Below, piece after piece: positions 50,655-60,639 of a DNA stretch of 64,000 nucleotides (the stretch's first letter is position 1; every line of letters starts with the position of its first letter). The DNA comes from Boswellia sacra (lineage: Eukaryota; Streptophyta; Magnoliopsida; Sapindales; Burseraceae). The stretch spans positions 186,001-250,000 of the forward strand of contig SNVD02007657.1 in NCBI GenBank assembly GCA_013180625.2, written 5' to 3'. A model generated the notes under the pieces. It made no database searches. It saw nothing but the letters and a program-made list of their open reading frames with translations, and was not told where the DNA came from. The translations under genes and the position numbers were made by a program.

Positions 50655-52325
50655 TAAGATTGTATTCATACTTCAGAAGATTTGCCCTCAGCAGCATTGC
50701 TCTGACATCCTGATCAAATTCATTGCCAGTCTACAAAACCCGTTGGAAAGTTGCATTTCTTTGATCTGCATGCCTTGCATATAGAATCTTGTTGTGTGAG
50801 TCAATGCGGGCCTGCAGAAATATGATAGACTTGGTATAAGAAATAATAAGAAACAGAATACCAAACTTTTAAACTAGATCCTGCCAAAAGGAACTGATTC
50901 TAATTTCATAGATCCATCTAGAACCCCATTATCACTTGGTAAGCCAGGACGCCATGATTTTAGGAACTAATTTCTTTTACATAGGCTTATTGGTATAAGG
51001 AAAAAAAAGTTCTGCATATCCCCCTATAATGAATATTTTCGAAAATTGCATAGTTGTTTGTTTTACATTGAATAATATATTCACAAGGGCAAGAGTACTG
51101 TGTTGGGGTGCTGAAATTTTGCCCATTACAGCCAGAAGAATGTAAAAAAATGGACTAAAGTAAAGATTTCTGTTCTACGAACTCTCCCCGTTAGTCATAA
51201 ACTATTTGTTTAATGCAACTCAGAAAAATATCTAAACAAAAAATATTAAAAAAAACAGTATTTACACCTGAATTTGGTTATCAGTATCAAGGTTTCCAGT
51301 TCTTTCTGTAGGCCAACAACACTTTTTTTGAATGCATTTGCCATCATTTGCAATTCGACAAACAGAAATGGATGTGTATACTGGATCAATGCTTTGTTAC
51401 GGATTTGATCATACAAGGTCTCAACATGGTCATGCAAATGGATATCAAGTAATAGATTTGCTTTAAGATTTCCAAGGTAATCCAGACACCATGCATAATG
51501 GCTGCAATAAGAAAATGAAAACTCCAAATTAGACAAAAGTAATAGAAAACGCTATAACCTTTGGGGGAGAGTCATTCAGACGACAATCTCACTGACAGCG
51601 AATCAGTAAACAAGTTCTTGTGTCACTATTTAAAAAGTTGAAGAAAATTCTCTAGACGGATATTAAAAGAACTAAATGCAGATGGAGAACAAGAGAAAGC
51701 AAAATAGGAATCAATATCTTAAGCTTTTCATTGAAAAGGAAAAATGAATGCAAGTGCTCAAGGCAACCTTGATATGTTTGCAAAACTTAACTTTGAAATG
51801 AGTAGAAAGAAAGAGGAAAAATAGAAATTAACGTAAGATGTTTCATATCAGAGATTGGGCACCACTGCAGAAAACATTAATTACTTTTATATCTAGCCCA
51901 TGAGTTGCAATTTCTATATACTTACCTTTTATCTTTAATTAGCCATAGATAAAGCCACCTTACAACGATGTCTTAAGAATAAATCAGAGGTAAAACAGGT
52001 GAACAAAGAGATCAGAAGTTACCTTGAGTAGAAATCATTGATAAGCTCCCTAACTTTAGGAACCAACTCCAAGAAATTCTGAAAACTCACGTTGTCTATA
52101 ACTTTGCTCTGCCAGATAAAAACAATAAACCAAGAAATGATCTCCCAAATACAAACCAATCCATCACAACAAAACACAATTATCGGAGGAATAAAATAGA
52201 ATGAATACCTTAAGCTCAACCCGATCGAAACTTGCAAGAGCACAAAGTCCACCATATGTTGCAACATCTTGAGCAGCAATCACCTCATTGTAGGAATTTC
52301 CCAGATCAGGACCCACTTCCAAGAA
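50655..52325 (-). pseudogene. COP9 signalosome subunit 1 fragment (captured)
   Basis: Four consecutive exons of CSN1/FUS6 are present with their introns: 52325-52209 (FLEVGPDLGNSYNEVIAAQD..), 52108-52023 (..NFLELVPKVRELINDFYS), 51501-51268 (..LLLDIHLHDHVETLYDQIR..) and 50811 to about 50655 (ARIDSHNKILYARHADQRN..). They cover the C-terminal PCI-domain half. In the intact gene CSN1 is a core subunit of the signalosome that removes NEDD8 from cullins. This copy lacks the N-terminal half, has a one-base deletion near the end of the third exon (shifting LIT-D-NQIQ out of frame) and an in-frame TAG at 50731-50733. After EYN the similarity stops, marking the capture edge. Confidence 0.88.
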
Positions 52326-52564
52326 CTACATATATAAAAGACAGAAGACAGAAGGAAAAGATAAATTTCACAATGACAAGCAAAAAGAAGTTTGAGAATC
52401 CTACATGAAGGTAACCCAGAAACAATAAAAAGAAGTTTAAGTTCTCTCTGAGAGTAAACAATCGAGAAGAAAGCAGAGGTTACGGCAGAGATTACATCAA
52501 GTATTCAGTATACATAGCAAGTAAACTAAAGACAAAAAGTTTTTTTTTTAAAACATGTCTTAAC

Positions 52565-53065
52565 CTGCAGTAAGATTCCATCGGCCCATGCAAACTTCAT
52601 TCCCTCATCACTCTCAACAGGCAAGTCCGACCCCAACAAATCCATTATGTCAGTCTGCACCAGAAGCACAATTAAAATCATATGCATAGAAATATGATAA
52701 GGTTACAGAGAATGAAAAAGAGGATAAAGAACAAAGACAGCATAAACACACAAACACTCACCTGCTCCGATAAATTAATGCGAACAACTTTATGCCAGAA
52801 TATTTGCCTAAGGCAGCAATTACACTTGTTTTCCCAACACCTGGACTCCCTTCCAATAACACTGCAAAATAAAATGAATTAAGATGTTAATAAACAGATG
52901 TTCTAGAACATCCCCTGGAGCGGCGGTAGTTTGGGAGGACGTCATCGGTGCTGAAAAGAGACAAACCGGGCTTGGAAAGCTGCATAGCTCGTAATACCCG
53001 CAAGGCATTTCTACGAGTGGTTGGTGCCAGGAATTCAAAACCTCCAATCTCAGTATTTTCATGAC
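52565..53065 (-). pseudogene. Midasin (MDN1) AAA+ fragment (captured)
   Basis: Three exons with introns: 53065-52967 (FEFLAPTTRRNALRVLRAMQ), 52861-52762 (LLEGSPGVGKTSVIAALGKY, a Walker A loop) and 52654-52565 (TDIMDLLGSDLPVESDEGMK). They match consecutive exons of one AAA+ module of the giant Midasin ATPase, which releases assembly factors from pre-60S ribosomes. The middle exon is one base short after KYSG, so the expected SEQ-type end is out of frame. The fragment is a tiny part of a protein of over 5000 residues. Splice sites at both internal introns look intact. Confidence 0.85.
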
Positions 53066-53477
53066 CTATAGATATAACCCACAAATTACTAAGAAATATA
53101 GTTACTGGAGTAGCCATACACGGTGAGAACTTAAACTTCAAGAACTTGTCGTGCGTGGCACCTAGTGCACCATCCTCGCCCGCTCCCTCTCTCTCCTCAC
53201 TCAGCCTCACCATCACCTTACCTACCTCGCTTATAACAACCTCACTTTAATGAAACTACATCGTTTCACCGACTCATGCCTTCACCTTGAACACCTAGTC
53301 AACAGCCTCTTTACAAACCAAACTCAAAAATCAATCAAAGACTGAGTCACAAGTCTCATACTCGTTAGAGAGCAAACAGATTTGTTATCTGTAATACCAA
53401 AAAAAAATCGAGTTTTAAGTAATACCCATAAAGCAAAATAAAGAGAAAAGCAAAATAAAGAGAAAAGCACGAAGTAC

Positions 53478-53565
53478 CAGAAGAATCCAACGAAAGATGA
53501 GAACTTGAACTAGAAATAACCAAGCTTTTCAGTAAAAAAACTGGCTTTTTTGAGACAGATTTCAC
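53478..53565 (-). other. Possible first exon upstream of captured fragments
   Basis: An ATG at 53565 opens a Ser-rich frame (MKSVSKKPVFLLKSLVISSS) that reaches a donor-like G/GTACTT. It sits upstream of the Midasin fragment on the same strand. The family is unknown, and it may be captured DNA or chance. Confidence 0.25.
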
Positions 53566-54590
53566 CTCTGCATGTCACAGATTTCTCTTCTATTAAAACA
53601 AAACCAGGCTTGTGATTAATAATAAGTGACGAGTCATGAAGTGGATGAGGGAGCTAATTGATGACTCAATAGCCGATTGACAAGTTACTGGCTAAACGAG
53701 GGGGTGAGCCATGAATGATAAAGTGAGTGGCAAATGTAACGAAGGATGGCGGAGTGGAGAAGGGCGGGTGAGCGTAGGTACTAGAGTGGAGGCGTTTTAG
53801 GAATCGTGGATTTAGGTTTAGGATTTTAGGTGAACCTCTCTTTCATTATATACTATTGTTAAATTTTGCGGAAATCCATATCTATTAAAATTTATCAGAA
53901 TCATCCCCAAAATTTAAAGTCCCTATGTTTCATAATTTTTCATTTGCAACCTTATACTAATTTTTCCTAATTTTTGAAGCACTAATTGTTTTAATTTAAT
54001 TTTTAAAATAAATTTTACTAATTTTTACTTAAACACAAATATTGTATTATTTGAAAATATAATTTTATTTGAGATTTTTAATTCCTTAATTTTTTTATCA
54101 AAAAAATTTAAATAATATGATTTTCATCACTTTGAAAGTACTTTAAATAATTTTATCACGTTGAAATTATAAAATATTTTATTTATTTCATAAAATTTTC
54201 ACATTTGAAAATTTACTTTTATATAATTTAATATTTAAAAATTTATTATTTTCACATAGGCAATAATATTATCTTTTATTTAAATATTTTTAAAAGTTAT
54301 TTTTCAATTTTAATTAAAACATAAAATTATATTATTTAATTATTATTTTGATATTTTTAACTTCTGTGTTTTATTGAAAATTAAAATATTATATGTACAT
54401 ATTTTAAAGAGAAGATGAAAAGATAGAGGGAAATGTGAGAGGGAAAGAAGAAAGATTACATGTACACATACTTGTCATACTTTTATAAAAATGTGATAAA
54501 TATTGATTCAATAAAGACAAAAAGTGACAAATAAGTTGAATAACCAGGTTTGACTTCTAGATTAGTGTTATATTTCTCACTTTTTTAAAA
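53566..54590. other. Non-coding right part of the CACTA element
   Basis: Bases 53590-53830 are GC-richer (GGATGGCGGAGTGGAG region) and could be captured promoter or 5' UTR. The rest is very AT-rich filler with no ORF of interest. Confidence 0.4.
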
Positions 54591-55559
54591 AACCGCCAAA
54601 TAAAAAAATTATATACAAAAAATTCTTGTAGTGTGTTAAATTATGTTAATCCAATTTCGATCCGTTAACTTATTAGGTCTCAATCTTAGAGCCAAAACCC
54701 GACTGTTAACTTAATGTGTTACCTGAATCCAACCTATTTAACTAGTTTTTTTATTTTAAAGTTAGACAGCAATATGTGCAACATGATTTGTATAAATTTT
54801 AAACATAAAAAATAACTAATAGTTTATAAATTTAATATCTAACAAACATTTTGAAATATATTGTAATATCTAAATTAATACGAAAACATAAACAAAATTT
54901 TGTATTCAAAATCTTTCAAAGGTCCATCTAAAACAAGGAACAGAGGGAGCTCATACTTGTCTTGCATGGTTTTGCGGCCAAATAGATGACTAAGCTCTGT
55001 ATCGCATGAAGTGTCATTGTGCAGCTAAACAAATGACATAACTGTATTAGAATAATTTTAATTAGGTTAAACATGGTTATAAATTAATATTTACAATATT
55101 TATTATAACTTATTATATTTTTATGCATCATAAATAAATTTACTAAATTATCCTTAATATTAATGGGTTAAGCAGTTTTTTATAAGATAAACCCAAACAC
55201 GGTCCAATATCAAAATGGTTTTATCATATTAACCAATTAACGACCCGATCCGATAATATTAGATCCAAAAATACATTTTCATCAAATGGGTTTGTGTCAT
55301 GTTAATGGGTCGTATGGAATTTACCATGTCTACTAGAAGATAGGGGGTTTGAGACAATAAATGGGGCCTAATTAAATAGCATCCCTCATGGATAAATTGT
55401 GATCGTGAGGATTATTACGTGTTTTAACCTTAATTACTAAACAGCTTTTAAGGTGTAGCTAAAATTCATAATGGCTCTCTTACTTACTTAATTATTTTTT
55501 TTCATTTTCCCAAAAGTTTATGTTATATTTATAAATTGTAATACTACGTAGAGTTGAAT

Positions 55560-55753
55560 AATGCTAGACTTACAATTCATTTACAACCAAGATTTTATAT
55601 AACCTGAGTTGCCAAGATATTATTGGATGGGTAATTATCATGTAGTTCAATTTAATATATTTTATTTATTTTTGTTTTTTACCTATCCAATGATAACTTG
55701 CCAACTTAGTTTGTATAAAAAATGGTTGTAGATGAGTTATAGATATAGCACTA
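55560..55753. mobile_element. Small fold-back MITE, copy 1
   Basis: About 75-bp inverted arms surround a short centre. Paired motifs include ACAACCAAGATTTTATA with TATAAAAAATGGTTGT, and TATTGGATGGGTAA with TTACCTATCCAATGA. No coding capacity. Confidence 0.7.
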
Positions 55754-56083
55754 CCTTGTATAGTTTGGTAATAGTAAATACAATGATATACTATGATATG
55801 TTATATATGGTGTATAAATTTAATTGTATGGATTATATATAGTTGTATATCTAGTTTTTATTATTTTTTTAATTTTTAAAAGTATTCTTATATAAACAGT
55901 TCCTAATTGGTGTAATTTTTCATTAGGTGTTCTCAAACATTTTTTATTTTAAAAATGTATTAAAACAACCGAAATATATACTAAGTACTTTTTTCAAAAG
56001 AAATCCAAAATTGATCAAAGTGCAATTTGATCAACCAAATATATCCCTATTCTTAAAAATTACCATTAAAAACAAGAGTAATT

Positions 56084-56274
56084 AATGCTATACTTACAAC
56101 TTATTTAAAACCAATCTTCTTACAACTGAATTGAAAAAATATCACGGGCTGAGTAACAAATAAAAATAAATAAAGAAGGTTAAATTACATGATATATTAT
56201 TATTCAGCTACTAATATTTTACCAACTGAAATTATAACATAAATAAATTGAAGATGAATTGTAGGTGTAATACT
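56084..56274. mobile_element. Small fold-back MITE, copy 2 (degenerate)
   Basis: The left arm AATGCTATACTTACAAC matches the start of the copy at 55560 (AATGCTAGACTTACAAT). The right arm GAATTGTAGGTGTAATACT is its inverted partner. The arms are less well conserved than in copy 1. Confidence 0.6.
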
Positions 56275-56645
56275 GATCTAAATATTGCTTTGATCAAATG
56301 TGTTATCTAGCTATTGTATTCTGATAACTATATATCTAGAAAAATGTATATGGCAAGCTGATTGTACTAAATTGCTCATTATAATTGCTGCAATTATTTG
56401 GACAGAAGAAACATGTGGATGGCAATGAATAGTTGTCTACATGGAGTCAAAGATATGAAATGGTTGGCTATGATACTTCGATCCATCGATTCACCAAATG
56501 TGTGCTTCTTCACACTATGCTATCTACATCAATTCTAGATCCAGATCTTTCGAGTCTCTGCGTGTCACATTAGTTATTATTTGTGCTCTTTTTAGTTGTT
56601 GCTGCTACCATTTCTGCTGCTTAATCCTTCTATCCATTTACAAAG
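56275..56645. other. 5' flank of the psbW relic
   Basis: Bases 56400-56640 are less AT-rich and probably represent the old promoter and leader. No separate gene was recognised; the 67-codon ORF at 56498-56701 overlaps the relic in another frame. Confidence 0.35.
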
Positions 56646-57264
56646 ATGGCAACAATTTCAACCACCAACTTGGCTGCATTGCTCCCTCCTGCACCCACTG
56701 AGGGCTTTAATAGGAATCTTCAGTCGTCACCTGTGTACGGTAAGATCTTGCAAAATATTTGATAGCGTTCTTCTAAAGAATTATATGTTTTCACAAGCAT
56801 AAGGAACCATAGTTGAAATTAGGGTTTTCATAAATACACGTTCATTAAATAACCATATAATGAAAGTTTGCATGACATGACTACAATATATATGATAAGG
56901 GCTGCCAGCAATGGCCTCAAGCTGGGGACGTGCGAGGTGCACTCTAGAGGAGAAAGCACCTGCCTGCAGTAGTGACTTCAGCTCAAACAGCTAGCAGCAT
57001 GGTTGCATCACTATGGCAGCAGGAGCAACCATGAGCACCACCGCAGGCCCAGCCATGGCGTTGGTGGGTGAAAGAATGGGCACAGAAGGAACAGGCCTTC
57101 CATTTGGTCTAAGCAACAACCTGCTCGGGTGGATACTTGTAGGTGTGTTTGGCTTGATTTGGGCTCTTTATTTTATTTACACAACAGGCCTTGATGAGGA
57201 TGAGGATTCTGGATTGTCCCTTCAAATGAAGAGCCAGGGCTGCATATATCGTTCAGAGCCGTAA
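56646..57264 (+). pseudogene. psbW: Decayed photosystem II PsbW gene
   Basis: Two exons (56646-56739, 56900-57264) follow the layout of nuclear PsbW: a chloroplast transit peptide (MATISTTNLAALLPP..), a thylakoid-targeting segment ending PAMA, and the mature one-helix protein ([20 protein letters not shown], then a hydrophobic helix and [10 protein letters not shown]). Three lesions are visible. An in-frame TAG lies at 56992-56994, explained by an extra base there. A compensating base appears missing near 57011. The normal stop after SGLSL is replaced by a Gln codon, adding 13 residues. The intron acceptor (GATAAG) is weak. Translation from the internal ATG 57013 would lack the transit peptide. 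PsbW stabilises PSII supercomplexes; this copy probably does not. Confidence 0.75.
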
Positions 57265-58640
57265 AGAAAAACGTCGAATTAACAGAGAAGAGAAAAAAGG
57301 AACTCTGGCTCTTCAATTGTAAGCATGATTGCTGCTTGTTTATTTAATTATTTGCTGGTGAATTTAAATTTTGTGTACTATCATAAATCATTCAATCTGA
57401 TTAATTATAATTTATGTTCAGAGTGGGCTGCTCCGGGATGAAATTAAAAAAAAAAAAAAATTTCTAAAGTGCCCCAAACCATCCCTATAATTTTAATTTA
57501 TTACAAATACAACCCTGGAACAAATAATATATAAAATTTGGAGAATCCTGAAAAAGAATTTACCAATTTCTTTTACCCTTTTGTTCTTTTCTTCACGAAA
57601 CCACACGGTCTAAAACTGCAGCAAGCTTCCTTTTACAATTTTTTGATCTTTTCGGCACCAATCTCTCACTATCCTTGATGGAAATCAAAATTTGGGCACA
57701 TTCTTGACTACATTATTCAAGTCATCAAGGTAAATATTTGTCTTGTGTAATTATTTTAAGATTTAGATTTTATTTTAGACGTATAACTTATGAGTTTTGA
57801 GGCTTGATGACTTAATTTTAGCATCTTAGTTAATTGATTTTAATTATTATGTAGTTTATATAAATTTTCTAACAATAGAATAATTAATTTATTATTTTTA
57901 ACAAATTCATGTAGGAAAAAGATTTGTATGCCTAATTCTATTGTTTTAAAAGAGTTTAAGGTTCATGGGTCTTTGAATTGAATAACTAATATGCTAACCT
58001 AGTTGTGATGTTGGTCTCTCAAGCAATAATTAATCAATATCTAAAGAGTCTTTAAGGAATAAATGATTGCTCTATTACGTGCACCCGAGCATTCAAATTT
58101 TAAGTCATAGGGCCAACTTTATTAGTTACAGGTACACAAATTTACAAATCCAAAACCAAAAAGTAATGAATAATACAAATATATATTTTGAAACAAAAAA
58201 TGTAGGATTAAAAAGAAACAATGTTTGTAGCAACATTTCCTTTTGAATTCTAATGATTTATATGATTACAAGGGTGTAACTAAAAGAAGCAAGGTTCATG
58301 ATTCTTATATATAGTACTTTAATACGTTACTACTGGTTTAATTAAATGTCCTTCTTTTTTTTTTTTTTTTTAACAGCCGTTGCTCATTCATTGTTTTCAT
58401 ATTTGGGGAGTTACATTATTATTGTATTTGCATTGCATGTTTATTTTTGGTGTACTATTTTTGTTTTAATTTTGCTTTTGTCTATGTATAGAACATGTTT
58501 TTTGAGGGGTAAGGTTCATTATGTCCCCCATACCTAGGTGCAAAATTAAAATTTCTTATTACTAAAATTTTCTTATATCGTCAAGGTTCTCTTAGTTAAA
58601 TGTAGCTCGGGCTAGGAAAAAATCCTGGATTCCCCCATGT
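57265..58640. other. AT-rich intergenic region
   Basis: No gene was recognised. A T-run at 58355-58371 is followed by a chance ORF. Runs of poly-A/T only. Confidence 0.4.
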
Positions 58641-58689
58641 TTGTGTTAAAGATTAGGGAGTATACCTACACTAATTACATTGGTATGTA

Positions 58690-59795
58690 ATTGTAAATTC
58701 TAAAGCTGCAGACCCAGTTACATACTATACAACCAAAGCAATTATAACAACTGTAACATACGTAAATAAAAATTGCACAGAGGACTTTTTATGTGGTTTA
58801 GCTTAAACAAACCTACATCCACGAGCAACCAAACTACAATTCACTATGTTGTTTAAGGTTACAAGGCCTAGGACTTTACAGTTGAGGAATTCACCATTCT
58901 CTCACACTCACATATCTTGTATAAACTATGCTTTCTTTCCAAGAACTTCAATATTGGTAAACCAGGTTCCTAATTCCTTGCTATACTTCACACCCAACAA
59001 TTTGAGAGATAATTTGAGTCGCTCTCAAATTGTTATACAATTTTCCAACAAGATAATCAATCACTATTGATTATCCACACTCATGATAAGGGATAAAGTT
59101 CAATCAAGATTACAAGCTAACAAAGAAAAACGTTGTTTAATAGAACTATAATAACTTGCATATATATCCTAAACTGGACATGAAATAAAAGTCTTCTTAT
59201 ACTATAACTCATCCAGCAAGCAATCAATCCTTATTGCATAAGGATTCTTCAGGATCCATAAGCTATCGTACACATGACCTGCGTATCTTGAAGCCTAGGA
59301 AAGTTAAATCACATTAGCATAATCAATGAAGTATCATAAACTTTCCTAATGCCAGTAGAAATAAAACACTTTCCAAACTTAAATTTTATCTAGAAAATGT
59401 TGTCTATTTTACTATTTCCTAACTCAGTTAAAAGCAAAAAGTAATTAAGATCAAATCAACAAATCTTTATTTTCTCCAAAATGCCAACACATCAATGCTA
59501 ATGCCATATAGATTAACACATGGTAGACCACATGGCATTGTCCTAACATTACAAGCACAAAAACAAATTAGTGTAGACATAATTAGATAAGACAGAATTG
59601 AATCAACTTGAATCAAACTTAACTACATTAAAACAATTAACAATATTTCCTGTAAAGCAACTTGGTTAGTCAATCAATACAAAGTTTACAAGAGTTTATG
59701 ACAAACCAAGCCAATACAAACTAAACAAAAGCACAACTAAAAACCAAACATCAAACGGCAATAAAACACATTTGCAAAACACATATTACTCCATC
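58690..59795 (-). mobile_element. LTR-like segment of a Copia-type relic
   Basis: Read on the minus strand, the segment contains TGGTTGCTCGTGGATGTAGG followed by AGCTAAACCACATAAA, a combination typical of the R-U5 part of many plant Copia LTRs. Upstream on the same strand, a purine-rich AGGGGAGAAGAAAC (59801-59814) could be a polypurine tract preceding the 3' LTR. The boundaries are approximate, and I found no matching second LTR in the window. Confidence 0.45.
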
Positions 59796-60639
59796 TTAGT
59801 TTCTTCTCCCCTATTAGACAAAACACAAAACAAAAGAATCACAAAATAGCAACATAAAGTAAAGGTTCAGCAAAATTTATCAACAATCAGTGACCAATAA
59901 CTTTCTTTTCTCCCATTTTTTTTCAACACAAAGTGCCAAAGAGCACCACTGCTGATGTCTAGTGGACCTCTTAGGAAGAAAACCATACTTCAGTTTGCCA
60001 TCTCCAATTCTCGGTCTTGTCTTGGCAGGTGGAGGACATAGTAAAGAAGTCTATTAACAGGATGTAGCAGTTACTTCATCCAGAACTTATTGAATATCTT
60101 TGGCAATGTTTAGATTAAGTGGAGTCAACTTAGAGGACAAATTCTTCAAAGCAACACTGATGTTAGGAGTTTCTGCCATCTCAAATAGTGATGCAGTAGC
60201 TGCAGTTAATGAAGTTTCGTGGGTAGTTGAATCATATGATTAATGTGGTGAAGTTGTAGGGGGCTAAGCTGAAGAAGTGACAATTTTAGCTGCAGTTGGA
60301 GTGGTAGTTGGAGCTGGAATGGATATAGTGCCAGTTGCAATAATGGTAGTGATTAGAGTTGCAACTGAGGTAGTAACTGGATCTAGAGATGTGGTAGTGA
60401 CAATGGTAGTTCTAAATACTGGAACCGGATCTACAAAAATAGAAATGTCAGCAACAGAAATTGGAATAGCTGCTGTTTCTTGTAGAGACATTATGGCAGG
60501 CGACGGAGCTGTAGGAGCAGTAATGGCAGCAAGAATTAAGGCTGAAGTTGAAGCACTAGCAGTGGTGAGAAATTTGGAAATTTGGACAACAGCTCATGAT
60601 GAGCTTGCCGTTTTAGCCTCAAGTTCAATTTGTTTATGC

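Larger units (their letters stand above)
48501..54633. mobile_element. Pack-CACTA element carrying host gene fragments
   Basis: The left end CACTACAAGAAAAATG and the right end, reverse complement of CACTACAAGAATTT, share the 11-bp CACTA-type terminal inverted repeat CACTACAAGAA. The left 250 bp hold at least six TTTGGCGGT / ACTTGGCGGT units in both orientations, and the right end has an inverted AACCGCCAAA. Such subterminal arrays bind En/Spm-type transposases. Flanking triplets are TCT and TGT, so the 3-bp target duplication is imperfect. The 6.1-kb interior has no recognisable transposase but carries exon fragments of Midasin, CSN1, an O-fucosyltransferase-family gene and RACK1, with introns, all on the minus strand. 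Confidence 0.85.
48442..55332. mobile_element. hAT-like element interrupted by a CACTA element
   Basis: The outer ends are TAGACTTGGCAAC (left) and the reverse complement of TAGACATGGTAAA (right), flanked by CTAAAAGA (48434-48441) and CTAGAAGA (55333-55340), an 8-bp target duplication matching 7 of 8. Both outer parts share a theme of GTCATGTTAA / TTAATGGGTCG motifs. Without the inner CACTA (48501-54633) the element would be about 760 bp, a normal size for a non-autonomous hAT. No transposase is visible. Confidence 0.65.

Noticed and set aside
52887..53216. 109-codon ORF as an independent gene
   Set aside because: Its central part is a Midasin exon and both ends run through intron sequence; it is a read-through of the captured fragment.
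57013..57264. Intact short PsbW ORF from an internal ATG
   Set aside because: It would lack the chloroplast transit peptide and carries a readthrough tail; upstream exon remains show it is part of a broken longer gene.
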